The notes: generated by a model from the sequence alone, not told the origin. A stretch of 33,068 bases of DNA from Opitutus sp. GAS368 (GCA_945871085.1 CAMBVX010000028.1:1-33068); one strand, 5' to 3'. Counted from the stretch's first letter, positions 18,271-28,573 are shown. Translations and numbers: made by a program.

Positions 18271-19692
18271 TTAGGAGCGCTTTGGCGCTCGCCCGAGGAC
18301 CGCGCGCGGAAGCAGCTTGCCGGTCTCGCGGTCAAACGAATCGGCCGGGCGCGGCGACGGCACCGCATCCGCCGTCTCCTTCCGCCATTCGTCCAGCTGC
18401 GACCGCAGATTTTTCAACGTGTCCGCATATCTCGCGTCCCCCGCCAGATTCACCAGCTCCTGTGGGTCCTTCTCGACATCGTAGAGCTCCTCGGCCGGGC
18501 GCGGCTGCACAAAACAGTTCATCTGCGCCTCGTTCAATTTCCCTTCTGCGTGCAAACGTCGCATTTCTGCGAACGTCGGATTGTCGAACTCCGCCGGCGT
18601 GCCCGGCAGATCCGGCCAGAAGTTGCGGATGTATTTGAACCGCGTCGTTCGCACCGACCGCTCGCAGGCCGCGAAATCGTGCCAGTTGTGTTCCGCAAAC
18701 ACGCGGTCGCGGATTGTCGCGGACGGATCGCTCAGCAGCCGCCGGAAAGATTTCCCCTGAAACGTCGGCGACGGATCCAAACCCGCCAGCTCCAGAATCG
18801 TCGGCGCCAAATCGATCGAACTCACCAGACTCCCGCATTGGCTTCCGGGCTGGATTTTCCCCGGCCACCGCACCAGTAGCGGTGATTGAATTCCACTGTC
18901 ATACACGCTCGTTTTGCACCGCGGAAAGGGCCGGCCGTTGTCCGTGATGAAGAACACCGCGGTCTGATCCAAGACTCCCTGCCGCTCGAGTTCCGCCAGC
19001 ACCTTGCCCACGTAGATGTCCAGCCGGCCAATCTCGTCGTAATATTTCGCGAGGTCCGCGCGGGTCGGTGGTGCATCCAGCAGGAACGGCGGCACCTCGG
19101 TCTCTTCGGGCCGGTGGGGCACGTCCAGCGTGCCGTCGAAATACGGCCGGTGCGGATCGATCGAGGCCAGCCACATGAAGAAGGGCTTGTCCTTGGGCCG
19201 CTCCTGCAGCGTTGAAATCCAATCGACGCAACCGCTCCCGTCGTCGGTGGCGGTGGGCCGCGCCCCTGCCGCGGCATGCACCACATCGAAGCGATTTCGC
19301 GCCGCCGGCCCCAGATGCCATTTGCCCGCCTGCGCCGTCCAGTAGCCAGCCGCCTTGAGCTTCTCGACGAAGGTGACCTGGTCGTTGGGCAACGGCATGT
19401 GCAGCATTTCCGCCCCCGTATTATGGGGATACCGCCCGGTGATAATACTGCTTCGGCTCGGACTGCACGAACTGCAGGTGTTGAACGCCCGCGTGAACTT
19501 CATCCCCTCACGCGCCATCCGGTCGAGGTTCGGCGTCCGCACGCCCTTGCAGCCGTAGGGCCCACTATCTTCGGCGCCGAGGTCATCGGCGATGATGAGC
19601 ACGATATTGGGGCACGACGCGATGGGACCATGCTCGGCGTGCAACCAGGACGCGGCGCTCAAAACCGAAAGACTTAGTAGGAGTGGCTTCAT
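18271..19692 (-). CDS. Secreted Cys-type sulfatase, heparan N-sulfatase-like (sulfatase A)
   Basis: This sulfatase family S1 enzyme hydrolyses a sulfate ester or sulfamate on a glycan. The start ATG 19692 (MKPLLLSLS) begins a signal peptide cut after WLHA, giving 473 residues and an expected periplasmic location. The metal-binding IADDLGAEDSG and the formylglycine motif CSPSRSS followed by ITGRYPHNTG are intact, as is GKWHLG. The later ITDNGRPF and the DSGIQSPLLVRWPG / HNWHDF segments resemble sulfamidase-type (S1_8-like) members. The Cys must be oxidised to formylglycine by FGE or anSME, neither of which is in this window. It is the last gene of the - strand block. Substrate assignment is by resemblance only. 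Confidence 0.9.
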   Translation of the reverse strand: MKPLLLSLSVLSAASWLHAEHGPIASCPNIVLIIADDLGAEDSGPYGCKGVRTPNLDRMAREGMKFTRAFNTCSSCSPSRSSIITGRYPHNTGAEMLHMPLPNDQVTFVEKLKAAGYWTAQAGKWHLGPAARNRFDVVHAAAGARPTATDDGSGCVDWISTLQERPKDKPFFMWLASIDPHRPYFDGTLDVPHRPEETEVPPFLLDAPPTRADLAKYYDEIGRLDIYVGKVLAELERQGVLDQTAVFFITDNGRPFPRCKTSVYDSGIQSPLLVRWPGKIQPGSQCGSLVSSIDLAPTILELAGLDPSPTFQGKSFRRLLSDPSATIRDRVFAEHNWHDFAACERSVRTTRFKYIRNFWPDLPGTPAEFDNPTFAEMRRLHAEGKLNEAQMNCFVQPRPAEELYDVEKDPQELVNLAGDARYADTLKNLRSQLDEWRKETADAVPSPRPADSFDRETGKLLPRAVLGRAPKRS

Positions 19693-19799
19693 GGTAAACG
19701 GTGGCGGCACCGACGCGGGCTCGTCCGGAGCGCCGCGGCACCGGAATTCAACGCCTCAAAGGTAAGGAGCCTTTTCGCATCGGGGATTGCAGGGCCGAT

Positions 19800-20471
19800 C
19801 TATTGCTTCGGGGTGATTCTCAGATTTCCGATCATCCCAAACCCATTGCACCACAGGCCAACGCTGCCGCCGGAGCGTTCGGTGAGTCCGATCACGACGA
19901 GACTCGGCTGGGTCGCGCCATTGACGAAAACGCTGACCTTGGGCTTCGCGACCATAATTTTGACGTGAAACCAAGCGTCGCCATCCGGCGCCGGCGTGAG
20001 GGGCTTCTCATACTGTCCGGTCTTCTCTTGGCGCAGGCGCTGCCAGGGCCATTCCGGTTCGGAGACGTATTGCACAGCATGGGATTTCTTCTCCGCGTCG
20101 TCGGCACGGAAGTTGAACGACCGGAAATAGACCGCGTCGTAGGTCTTCGCGTCCCTCACGTGAAAGGCGACGCCGATGAAGCTGCTACCGGACGGCGCGC
20201 TTTTGCCCTTGGCGTCAAATTCGATGACGCCGTCGGTAAACTCGAAGCCATCGAGCCAGACGACACTCGCGCCGCGCTGGTTGAACTCAATGGCGGGCGC
20301 GCCGTCTTTTTCGACGAGCTTAGTCTGCGCCGTCGCCCCTTTCCAGCCCGTGCCCGGGGGGACCGCTTTTAAGTCGGGGGTCAAGGTCTCAGCGGCTCGC
20401 GCCTGACTGCTGAGGATCACGAAGGCGCAGAACGTGATGAATAACGTATGTTTCAATTTGGGGTGGCTCAT
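19800..20471 (-). CDS. Secreted concanavalin-like (DUF1080-type) protein
   Basis: This 223-residue protein has a signal peptide (KHTLFITFCAFVILSSQARA). A single beta-sandwich follows. Strands such as VVWLDGFEFTDGVIEFDAKG, SFIGVAFHVRDAKTYDAVYFR and WFHVKIMVAKPKVSVFVNG are the signature of LamG/DUF1080-like concanavalin domains, some of which are 3-keto-glycoside hydrolases and others carbohydrate-binding. No catalytic residues can be named. It stands between two sulfatase genes on the same strand (58 bases after one, 107 before the next). A role in binding or cutting the same glycan is plausible. It is the only candidate in the block for anything other than desulfation or uptake. Confidence 0.8.
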   Translation of the reverse strand: MSHPKLKHTLFITFCAFVILSSQARAAETLTPDLKAVPPGTGWKGATAQTKLVEKDGAPAIEFNQRGASVVWLDGFEFTDGVIEFDAKGKSAPSGSSFIGVAFHVRDAKTYDAVYFRSFNFRADDAEKKSHAVQYVSEPEWPWQRLRQEKTGQYEKPLTPAPDGDAWFHVKIMVAKPKVSVFVNGATQPSLVVIGLTERSGGSVGLWCNGFGMIGNLRITPKQ

Positions 20472-20529
20472 AGGATTTTTGTGATGGGAATGACCGGAAT
20501 CTGTTTTTCGGAATGGGTGGACAGGTGTT

Positions 20530-21993
20530 TCATGATTTCGGTCTTGGCATGTTGGCAGCGGTGTCCCTGCGCCAAGAGTTGAGCCGGTGCTGGAGTTCCT
20601 TCACGAGCAGCGGATTCTGGGCAGCGATATTTTGTTTTTCGCCGAGATCGGCGGCGAGGTTGAAGAGCTCGACGCTGCCGTCCTCCAACCATTCGAGGAG
20701 TTTCCAGTCGCCGACACGAACGCTGCTGCACGGACCGTTGCCGTGATTGCCGTAGTGCGGGTAGTGCCAGAACAACGCCTCGTGCAGGGGTTTGGTTTCG
20801 CCTTTGAGCAACGGGACAATACTGACGCCGTCCCGGTGCAAGTCGGGCCGGGCGGGAAGGCCGGCGGCTTCGAGCAACGTGGGGAAGAAGTCGGTGTTGA
20901 TGAAGGGCACGTCGCAGGTGCTGCCGGGTTTGGTCACACCGGGCCATCTGACGAAACACGGCTCGCGCACGCCGCCCTCGTAAAGCCAACCTTTGCAACC
21001 GCGCAGCGGTCGGTTGCTGGTGATGAAGTGGCCGCCATTATCGCTGGTGAAAAGGATGATAGTGTTGTCGGCGAGGCCGAGTTCGCGGAGCTTTGTGAGC
21101 AGGCGACCGACATTCGTGTCCATCGTCTCGATCATGGCGGCATAGGTCGCATTGACCTGCTGCTCCAGCAGCTTGGGCGGGCGGTCCGAGCCACGCGCGA
21201 CGCTGCCTTCGTCATACGTCGGAGCCGATTTCACGTTGGGCAGTCCGAGCTTGGCCGCTTTGGCTTGGTATTTCGTCACCAGTTCCGGCTTCGCCATGGC
21301 GGGAATGTGCACGTCGTAAAACGCGAGGTTGAGAAAGAACGGCTGATCCGGTTTGCGCTGTTCGATGAGTTTCATCGCTTCACTCGTGAGGCGGTCGCAG
21401 AGGTGTTCGCCCGGTTTGCCATCCTCAAGCCCGGGCACGCCGCGCGAGTGGTAGTTATTTGGGTCGGGCTTCTTGTCCATGCCGTAGGGCCAGAAGTAGC
21501 TCGGCGGCAAGCCGCCGGCGTGTCCGGCGATGTTCACGTCGAACCCCTGATTCTGCGGGTAAAAGCCTACGTCACCCAAATGCCACTTGCCGACGTGCCA
21601 CGTCGCATACCCGGCGCTTTTCAACACTTCGGCGATGGTCACTTCTTCAAGCGGCAACTCCATCTTCATTTCAGCGGGCAGGAATTTCCCCGATTTGCCG
21701 TTGCCGGGGATGTAATCGGTGAGCTTTAGACGCGCCGGATACCGCCCTGTCATGATGGCGGCGCGCGACGGTGAGCAATATGGACTGGAGGAATACGCCT
21801 GCGTGAACCGCATGCCTTCGGCGGCCAGTTTGTCGAGATTCGGCGACTCGTGAAAACGGCTGCCGTAACACGATAGATCCGCCCAACCGAGATCGTCGGA
21901 AAGGAGGATAATGATGTTGGGTTTGGCGGGCGGCGGCGCGGCAGACACGGCCGGCGCAGCCAGTAGCAGTATAACAAGGGAGGAGTATTTCAT
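20530..21993 (-). CDS. Secreted Cys-type sulfatase, S1_16-like (sulfatase B)
   Basis: This 487-residue enzyme has a signal peptide ([18 protein letters not shown]). The metal site [15 protein letters not shown], the formylglycine motif [14 protein letters not shown] and HVGKWHLG are all intact. The central [16 protein letters not shown] and [16 protein letters not shown] stretches are like those of S1_16-type polysaccharide sulfatases. The catalytic-core repeat FTSDNGGH and the [22 protein letters not shown] segment complete the family pattern. It is clearly different from the other three sulfatases in the block, so the set was not formed by recent tandem copying. A 178-base gap upstream could hold its own promoter. 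The substrate is unknown. Confidence 0.92.
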   Translation of the reverse strand: MKYSSLVILLLAAPAVSAAPPPAKPNIIILLSDDLGWADLSCYGSRFHESPNLDKLAAEGMRFTQAYSSSPYCSPSRAAIMTGRYPARLKLTDYIPGNGKSGKFLPAEMKMELPLEEVTIAEVLKSAGYATWHVGKWHLGDVGFYPQNQGFDVNIAGHAGGLPPSYFWPYGMDKKPDPNNYHSRGVPGLEDGKPGEHLCDRLTSEAMKLIEQRKPDQPFFLNLAFYDVHIPAMAKPELVTKYQAKAAKLGLPNVKSAPTYDEGSVARGSDRPPKLLEQQVNATYAAMIETMDTNVGRLLTKLRELGLADNTIILFTSDNGGHFITSNRPLRGCKGWLYEGGVREPCFVRWPGVTKPGSTCDVPFINTDFFPTLLEAAGLPARPDLHRDGVSIVPLLKGETKPLHEALFWHYPHYGNHGNGPCSSVRVGDWKLLEWLEDGSVELFNLAADLGEKQNIAAQNPLLVKELQHRLNSWRRDTAANMPRPKS

Positions 21994-22171
21994 GCTTACG
22001 CGGGTTTGCTGGGTGCGGGGTGAAGGAGCGAGAAAATGACTGCTGAAAAGGCCAAAGCGCTGGCTAACTGAGAGGGGGTGGGCAAATAGGGCTGCAGGTG
22101 TGGCGCGTTGCCATTGCGGCGTAGACTTCAGCGTTCGCGTCCATGAAAGCCGTCAACCGTTTGTTCTCTTC

Positions 22172-23674
22172 CTAATCCAACTTGCGCGAGTTTCCCGCCG
22201 GGACGTCTTCGTCATCGTAAGGCGTTTTCCTTGGTTTTGCCGCATCCTTCCCGACAATCTCGCCGAGTTGCTCTTTCAGCTTCTTCGCAATGTCCGGATG
22301 CTGCTCAATGACGTTGTTCGTCTCCGCCGGATCCATTTGCACGTTGTATAATCCACTCAAGGCCTCCGGTGCGCCAAGGTTAGCCTTCTTGATCCGTGCT
22401 TCGACCAGCTTCCACGGTCCCTGCCGGACGGCGTATCCAAACACCCCCGCATGCACTTCGGCCAAATGCACCGGATGATATTCTTCCGGCTTACCAAGCA
22501 ACAAAGGTAAGATGCTCGAGCTGTCTTCGCCCGCATTGGCCGGAAGATTGGTCCCAACGAGCTCAGCGCAGGTAGCCATGAGGCTGTTGAGGGAAATCAC
22601 CTGATCGCAAACGGTCCCGCTTTTCACCTTACCTGGCCAGCGAACGATGAGCGGCTCCCGGTGGCCACCTTCCAGCAAACTGCCTTTGTAACCACGAAAC
22701 GGCCGGCTGGGATCGTGGCCCGCTCGCAACAGGGCCGGGACGCCGGTGCCGGGGCCATGGCCGTTATCCGAGGCGAAAATAACCATCGTATTCTTATCCA
22801 AGCCCAGTTTTTCGAGCGCATCCAGCACCGCACCGACGGCGGCGTCGGTCTGCAAAATCAAGTCACCGACCCGATTGATGCCACTCTTTCCCCTAAATTC
22901 CGCCGTCGGCATCAGCGGTTCGTGCGGTATAGTGAACGTGTAATAGAGGAAAAACGGCTTCTTGTCGCCCGCTCGGGCGCGCAGGTAATCCTCCACCTTT
23001 GCGGCCAGCGTCGGCATGATGTTTTCAAATTTCCACCCCGGAACCATCGGCCCATTCTTATGCACGAAAATTTCCGCATTCTTGCCGGGAAACTCCGCCG
23101 TCGGTTGTGCGGTTAGGCGGTCGTTTTTGATGAAGGCGAACGGCGGTTGGTTGGGAACATGCGTGCCAAAATACTCGTCGAAGCCGCGCGTGATCGGGCC
23201 GTTGGCGATGGGCTGCGTGAAATCAGGATCGGATTTCCTGCCTTTGTCCTTGAACGGCCAGTCCCAGCCCAAATGCCATTTGCCGATACAGGCGGTGTGG
23301 TAACCATGCCGTTTCAGCAGCGCCGGCACGGTCAACCGTCCTTCCTCGATCAGCGGTGGATCGTAGGAATCAAGCACGTTGACCGGCACGCGGGAACGGA
23401 ACGCGTATCGCCCCGTGAGAATACCGTAGCGCGACGGCGTGCAGGCGGACGCACTGTGGGCATCGGTGAACCGCATTCCCTCAGTCGCCAACCGGTCGAT
23501 TCGCGGAGTAGGCAGCTTCGACTGCGCGTTGTAACAAGTCACATCACCATAGCCGAGGTCGTCCGCCAGAATATAGACAATGTTCGGTGGCGGCGATACC
23601 ACTGGCACGGCCGCCGCGGGCGCACCTGCAGCAAGTGAGGCAACGGTCAGGAGTGGGAATAGCATCCTCTTCAT
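22172..23674 (-). CDS. Secreted Cys-type sulfatase, S1_15-like (sulfatase C)
   Basis: This 500-residue enzyme starts at ATG 23674 with a signal peptide (KRMLFPLLTVASLAAGAPAAA). It shows the metal site LADDLGYGDVTCYN, the formylglycine motif CTPSRYGILTGRYAFRSRVP and IGKWHLGWDWPF. FASDNGHGPGTG and FRGYKGSLLEGGHREP follow. The middle variable region (FDEYFGTHVPNQPPFAFI) sets it apart from the other three sulfatases and resembles S1_15 members. Like them it needs Cys-to-formylglycine maturation by a gene outside the window. It is separated from the next upstream sulfatase by 100 bases and from the next downstream one by 178 bases. Confidence 0.92.
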   Translation of the reverse strand: MKRMLFPLLTVASLAAGAPAAAVPVVSPPPNIVYILADDLGYGDVTCYNAQSKLPTPRIDRLATEGMRFTDAHSASACTPSRYGILTGRYAFRSRVPVNVLDSYDPPLIEEGRLTVPALLKRHGYHTACIGKWHLGWDWPFKDKGRKSDPDFTQPIANGPITRGFDEYFGTHVPNQPPFAFIKNDRLTAQPTAEFPGKNAEIFVHKNGPMVPGWKFENIMPTLAAKVEDYLRARAGDKKPFFLYYTFTIPHEPLMPTAEFRGKSGINRVGDLILQTDAAVGAVLDALEKLGLDKNTMVIFASDNGHGPGTGVPALLRAGHDPSRPFRGYKGSLLEGGHREPLIVRWPGKVKSGTVCDQVISLNSLMATCAELVGTNLPANAGEDSSSILPLLLGKPEEYHPVHLAEVHAGVFGYAVRQGPWKLVEARIKKANLGAPEALSGLYNVQMDPAETNNVIEQHPDIAKKLKEQLGEIVGKDAAKPRKTPYDDEDVPAGNSRKLD

Positions 23675-23774
23675 TTTTGTTCTTCGTTCAGGGGTTCATT
23701 CCGTCCTGCCGCGCGGCGTATCTTTCAGACCCGGCGTAAAGACTAGCGTCCACTCCGGAAGCGGCGACGATCGG

Positions 23775-25097
23775 TCATTCGTCCTTATGCTCATTGGCGG
23801 ATCTCAACTTCACTTTGCTGTTCTTTTCGTCCCATCCGTTCCACCAGGACTTTAAATCTTGCGCCAGTTGGCCGCGCTCGCCTGTGCGATCGACCGACTC
23901 ACCGATGTCGGCGCGTAAATCGAACAGCCCTTTTTCCGATTTGACCCGGACCAGTTTCCACTCGCCCTGCCGGACCGCATAGTCCCGGTCGTTCCACTTC
24001 CAAAACAGCCGTTCTCGCGGGAGGTGAGCGTTCTGATCCTTAAGCAGCGGGAGCAGATTAACGCCGTCCAAATTCCATCCCGGCTGCGCCTCAACACCCG
24101 CCAGCGCCAGCGCCGTCGGCAGGATATCCAGCGAGATGATCGGCTCGTCGACCACTCTGCCCGCCGGCACTTTTCCTTTCCATTGGATGAAGAACGGCAC
24201 CCGGATGCCTCCTTCCCACAGCTCGATCTTCGAGCCGCGCAATGGATCGTTTCTCGACTCGTTGATCGCACTGCCCGCAATCAAAGGCCCGCCATTATCA
24301 CTCAGGAAAAATATGACGGTTTCACTTTCTAACTTGGTCGCACGCAATTTTTCCAACACCTGTCCGACGGCATCGTCCAACGCCAGCACCATGGCCGCGT
24401 AGCTCGCACGCCGGCGGTCAGCGATGTGCGCCGTCTTCTTCAGGTATTCCTCGGGTGCCTGCAGCGGAATGTGAGGAGCGTTGAAACTCAGGTAGAGGAA
24501 GAAAGGGTTGTCTTTCTGTTCTTGAATGAAGCGGCAACCTTCCCGCGCGATCTCAAAGGTGAGATACTCTTTCAACTCCGCCGGCTCGCGACCCCGCATG
24601 ATTGCGCCCCACTTCGGATCATTTGCTTTAAAGTAATCGTGCATGCCGGAAAGAAACCCAAAAAACTCGTCGAAACCTCGCTGCATCGGGTGAAACTCCG
24701 GCTTTTCGCCCAGATGCCACTTCCCGAATGCGGCGGTCCGGTAGCCGCATGATTTGAGGCGGTCCGCGATGGTCGTCTCAGTCAACGGCAGCCCCCAACT
24801 TGTCCCGGGGGCGGGGTTGCCCTCAAATCCAAACCGATCTTGATAACGCCCCGTCAAGAATCCCGCCCGGGACGGAGCGCACACCGGGGCGCTGACATAG
24901 CCGCTGGTAAACCGCAGTCCGTTGTTGGCAATCGAGTCGATATTGGGCGTCGCAAATTCTCGGCATCCGTGCACACCAACGTCGGCGTAGCCTAGGTCAT
25001 CGACGACCATGAGGATAATGTTCGGCTTGCTGGCCCCGGCCAAGCTGGACGCGGCAACGCTCAATGCGAGAGCGGTGATTCGATGGAGGATGTTCAC
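23775..25097 (-). CDS. Secreted Cys-type sulfatase, arylsulfatase A-like (sulfatase D)
   Basis: This 440-residue enzyme begins with GTG at 25097, one base after the TonB-receptor stop codon, so its translation is probably coupled to the receptor. A signal peptide (NILHRITALALSVAASSLAGA) leads into NIILMVVDDLGYADVGVHG. The formylglycine motif CAPSRAGFLTGRYQDRFG is intact. FGKWHLG, FLSDNGGPLI and LRGSKIELWEGGIRVPFF follow. The substrate-pocket region (FDEFFGFLSGMHDYF) differs from those of sulfatases A-C. Direct coupling to the receptor suggests that it acts on the same glycan that the receptor imports. Confidence 0.92.
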   Translation of the reverse strand: MNILHRITALALSVAASSLAGASKPNIILMVVDDLGYADVGVHGCREFATPNIDSIANNGLRFTSGYVSAPVCAPSRAGFLTGRYQDRFGFEGNPAPGTSWGLPLTETTIADRLKSCGYRTAAFGKWHLGEKPEFHPMQRGFDEFFGFLSGMHDYFKANDPKWGAIMRGREPAELKEYLTFEIAREGCRFIQEQKDNPFFLYLSFNAPHIPLQAPEEYLKKTAHIADRRRASYAAMVLALDDAVGQVLEKLRATKLESETVIFFLSDNGGPLIAGSAINESRNDPLRGSKIELWEGGIRVPFFIQWKGKVPAGRVVDEPIISLDILPTALALAGVEAQPGWNLDGVNLLPLLKDQNAHLPRERLFWKWNDRDYAVRQGEWKLVRVKSEKGLFDLRADIGESVDRTGERGQLAQDLKSWWNGWDEKNSKVKLRSANEHKDE

Positions 25098-25098
25098 C

Positions 25099-28000
25099 TT
25101 AGAAGTCCACGGTCGCGCTTAGCTGGAATCCAATGGGATCCTGCATTTGCGCTGCGCTGACAATCGCCCGCGGGTTCGTCCAACCGTAATAGGTGAAGCG
25201 AGGGTCGCTGACGTTGATCAGACTGGCGGTCGACGCGGAAACGTTATTCGGAATCAGTTCGCGATTGTTCAACGCATTGCGGACGTTGAGCTGAACGCTG
25301 TAACCTAGGCGGTTGTTGAATTTACCCTTGTAGGAAACGAACGGATCGAAATACCACTCGCTCGGGCTGTAAAACCGCTGATTGAGGTCCGAAGTTCTCG
25401 TCGTGACCGGATACCCGGCGATAGTCATGTTCACCTCGCTCAACATGTAGCCGATCACCGCCTTCGCCCGCAGCCGGGTGGAGAATCCTGCCCGCCAGGC
25501 CTTCGAAAAATTGTAGACCAAGGTCGAGCTGAAGCGCCACTCGCGGATGCCCGGATTCGAAATGCCGTCGAATTGCCGCACGAGGAGCACCTCGGGCAGG
25601 AGCGAATTGCGGTATTGATCGAAGAGCGTGGTCGTTGATCCGGCATCGTTGATCGGAACCTTATCCCAGCCCTTGATGGGGGTCGCTCCCTTCGCGCCAA
25701 ACACCGGAGCACCGCTCGCGCTCGCGCTGACCACTGGTCGGATTTGCCCGGAGGCCGGATCGAGCGCATACCACTCGAGTTCCTGCATGCGCTTGAAGAC
25801 CGCCGGATCGGTGGCGTATTTCAGCCAGTCCGGCCCGATGCTCGACTTGATCGCGGCAGTCCGCCCGGCCGAGACCCGCACGTCCAGCTTGCGCCAGCGC
25901 CCCGTGAGTTCGATTTCGCTGCCGCGCGACACGGCGTTGGCGTAGAGTCGGTAGAAATCGATCGCGTTGTCGGCAGAATTATAGCCCGGCGCGGCAGACT
26001 TCAGATAATAGTCGTTGAAGTCAGGCAAACCCAGCGCCTGCGTCCGGCCCCGTTGGAGATTGATATAGCGAGCCTCCTGATCGAAAACGAACTGCCGGAG
26101 CCGGATGTTGCCGAAGTTGTTGCCGGCATCCTGATTCGTGATCTCGTTCTTGTATTGATTGACGCGCAAGGTCAGGCCGCCCAGCACGAAGCGAACCCCA
26201 TACTCCTTGTTTTGGCCGCTCGGGAACGGATAGAGAGAACCGTCGATATTGTGCGCAGCCGACGGCGTCGGATCGTTGTTCGTGGAAACATTATAGTGAA
26301 CGGAGAGCCAGTTCAGCGGGTGCAACACCGCCGATCGGCTCGTATTGAGCAGCGTCGGGCGGCCCTGATACCGGTCCCAGGGGATGGTCGTGTAGAACGG
26401 CGCCAGGCCCGTGAGCGGCGACAGCGAATTGGTGACCGGATCTAGCTGTTTATCTCTGCTCGTGTCATAGCGGCGACTGTAGGTCAGCACTAGGCGGTCT
26501 TTCAGGAAGTAGCCCTGATAGACCAAGGCCCTCGAAAAATCGGACGCCTTTCGGCCAGTCGCGACGTTGACTCCACCCTGCTCGAACATTCCCACCCGAT
26601 AGGCCTTCCCGTTCGCATCCGTGAATGTCCACGCGCCGAACGGGTCCTGCCCGCCCCAAGTTCCGTAAGCCGTGCCGTGACTCGCCGGATCGAGATAATC
26701 GCGAGTCAGGAACGCCCGATTCGTCGCCGTCATGTAGCGGGCCGTCGGGCCGAAATCCGCCTTCGCATTCGCGGCGGTGATCACACTGGGCGCGACGAGT
26801 CTTCCGGCGGCGTCCACGTCGTCCAGGATAGTGCGGCGAAACACCTGCGTGATGGTCATCACCTCATTTTCCGATGCCGTGGCCACGAAGCGCTGCCGCC
26901 CGGCATACGCTCCCATCCACTCACCCAGTCGCTTGGCCGTATCGAATTCATAGGCGAGTGCGATCCGAACCTCCTTGCTCTGTGTCTCCCCCTTGTTCGC
27001 GAGTTCCTGGCCCTCCAAGTAGAGTTTGCCAAAATTTGGATTGGCTTCGCGATTGGCCGCGTTCGCGGCGCGATTGGCCGTCCCTGCTGCGCCGGCCGCG
27101 ACGGGATCCAGCGGAGTGTAGCCGGCTTTGTAGCGATAGGTATTCGGATCGATGTTCAGATTAGCCTGCACCGGCGAGTAGAGATTGGTGTTTTTCAGCC
27201 TCGTGGCCTCGTAGTTTGCCCCAAACTCCATGAACAAGCGGTCGTTAATCTGCAGGTTGCCGAGCGCAGATACCGTTTTGGCGTTCACCAGATTCGGATG
27301 TGTTCCGCCGTAGATTCCATACTTGCTGAAGGGGTAAATTCGATCGTCGAGAAAAGTGGCACCATTGAGATAGTCCGGCGCCAGCTTCAGTGCAGCGTTG
27401 ATGTATTGGCCCTGCTGCCGGACCGCGGCCGAATAACGGTAGCTGTAGATTCCCGGAGCATCGGTAGCGCCGTGGGTGAAGATCGGCGACGTGGAGACAC
27501 CGGCGGCCCAATTGAACAGGTAGGCGTTTGAGCCAGGATTGAGCGCGAGACCTTGGGCATCCGGACTTTTGTCCGGCGTGTCGAAAGGAGTGCGATTGCC
27601 CATGCCGGGATTTGTCCACGGCGTTACGCTGTCCTTGGTCATGAAGTAAACGGGCAGTGACGCGCGGCGATCCATGTATTCACTATGCACATCGATTCGC
27701 AGCCGGCGGAACGGCGTCCATCCCAAGCTGCCCGTCACACGCTTATCCTTCGTATAGTATCCCTCCATGAAGTAGCGCTTGTCGCTGAGGAGCCCCTCGA
27801 CCCGGAGGCCAAGCCGGTCACGCACGAGCGGAGCGTTGTGATCGACGGTGACGCGACGCGACCCGTAGCTGTCGATCGTCAGTTGCGCCCGGGATTTCTG
27901 GCGCGCCAGTTGCGGCCGGTTGAATTGCGTGTCGTTGATCCCGGATGCGCTGCCCAGTCCGAAGAGCCCAGCGTTTGGGCCACTGGCCATGGTGAAACCG

Positions 28001-28494
28001 CCCTCCGACGAATTGTAGTTGTCGTAAGGCAGCACGGTCGTGAAGAAATTGCGAGTGCTGGTCGCCTCAGCGAGGCCGCGCGAGCGGCTTTGGGGGGAAT
28101 TGATCGTCGCGCCGCGGCCGAAAAATTGAGCGTCAATGCCCGCCAGTTCCATGCCCGTCTCGGTGTTGGCGCTGTAGTTGAAGGCGTCATCGGCGGAAAA
28201 TGCCCCGATGTCGGCGAGAAACTCCGGCGTCATGACGGAGACTTGCGAGGCGACATCGCGGTAGTCGGTTTTCAGGCGGCTGCCAGACAGGGTGCTGCTG
28301 GCAAGATAGCCGGTGTCCGAGCTGGCCTCGATCACGAAGGGCGACAGAGTCACCGCCTCTTCTTTCGCCACCGTGGCTGCCGTTGAGGCTGGGGGAGCTT
28401 GCTGCGCCCGAGCGGTGTGTAACGCTACGCTTATTACAGGGACAATGCTGAGGACCAGACAGACGCGGAGGAGAAAAAACTGCGAAGGGATCAT
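25099..28494 (-). CDS. TonB-dependent outer-membrane receptor
   Basis: The receptor imports a ligand through an outer-membrane beta-barrel powered by TonB-ExbBD. The ATG at 28494 starts a clear signal peptide (FFLLRVCLVLSIVPVISVALHTARAQQ) and gives 1131 residues; the frame is open to 28869, but that extension has no signal. After the signal come a TonB-box-like segment (EEAVTLSPFVIEAS), a plug (about residues 55-190, with SGPNAGLFGLGSASG) and a long barrel ending in the aromatic residue of LSATVDF. There is no N-terminal carboxypeptidase-like domain and no SusD gene beside it, so this is not a Bacteroidetes SusCD pair. It heads the sulfatase block and diverges from the sensor kinase gene, which suggests induction by the imported glycan. 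Confidence 0.92.
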   Translation of the reverse strand: MIPSQFFLLRVCLVLSIVPVISVALHTARAQQAPPASTAATVAKEEAVTLSPFVIEASSDTGYLASSTLSGSRLKTDYRDVASQVSVMTPEFLADIGAFSADDAFNYSANTETGMELAGIDAQFFGRGATINSPQSRSRGLAEATSTRNFFTTVLPYDNYNSSEGGFTMASGPNAGLFGLGSASGINDTQFNRPQLARQKSRAQLTIDSYGSRRVTVDHNAPLVRDRLGLRVEGLLSDKRYFMEGYYTKDKRVTGSLGWTPFRRLRIDVHSEYMDRRASLPVYFMTKDSVTPWTNPGMGNRTPFDTPDKSPDAQGLALNPGSNAYLFNWAAGVSTSPIFTHGATDAPGIYSYRYSAAVRQQGQYINAALKLAPDYLNGATFLDDRIYPFSKYGIYGGTHPNLVNAKTVSALGNLQINDRLFMEFGANYEATRLKNTNLYSPVQANLNIDPNTYRYKAGYTPLDPVAAGAAGTANRAANAANREANPNFGKLYLEGQELANKGETQSKEVRIALAYEFDTAKRLGEWMGAYAGRQRFVATASENEVMTITQVFRRTILDDVDAAGRLVAPSVITAANAKADFGPTARYMTATNRAFLTRDYLDPASHGTAYGTWGGQDPFGAWTFTDANGKAYRVGMFEQGGVNVATGRKASDFSRALVYQGYFLKDRLVLTYSRRYDTSRDKQLDPVTNSLSPLTGLAPFYTTIPWDRYQGRPTLLNTSRSAVLHPLNWLSVHYNVSTNNDPTPSAAHNIDGSLYPFPSGQNKEYGVRFVLGGLTLRVNQYKNEITNQDAGNNFGNIRLRQFVFDQEARYINLQRGRTQALGLPDFNDYYLKSAAPGYNSADNAIDFYRLYANAVSRGSEIELTGRWRKLDVRVSAGRTAAIKSSIGPDWLKYATDPAVFKRMQELEWYALDPASGQIRPVVSASASGAPVFGAKGATPIKGWDKVPINDAGSTTTLFDQYRNSLLPEVLLVRQFDGISNPGIREWRFSSTLVYNFSKAWRAGFSTRLRAKAVIGYMLSEVNMTIAGYPVTTRTSDLNQRFYSPSEWYFDPFVSYKGKFNNRLGYSVQLNVRNALNNRELIPNNVSASTASLINVSDPRFTYYGWTNPRAIVSAAQMQDPIGFQLSATVDF

Positions 28495-28573
28495 AGATGT
28501 AATCAGGGGGGTATCCAGGCGACGAACCGGGTCGAGCGGTTGCGTCAGCGTGGAAAAAGCGGGTCCAATAACA

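Noticed and set aside
18271-25097. Recent tandem duplication as origin of the four sulfatases
   Set aside because: Beyond the common family motifs their variable regions, lengths and formylglycine contexts (CSPSRSS, CSPSRAA, CTPSRYG, CAPSRAG) differ clearly.
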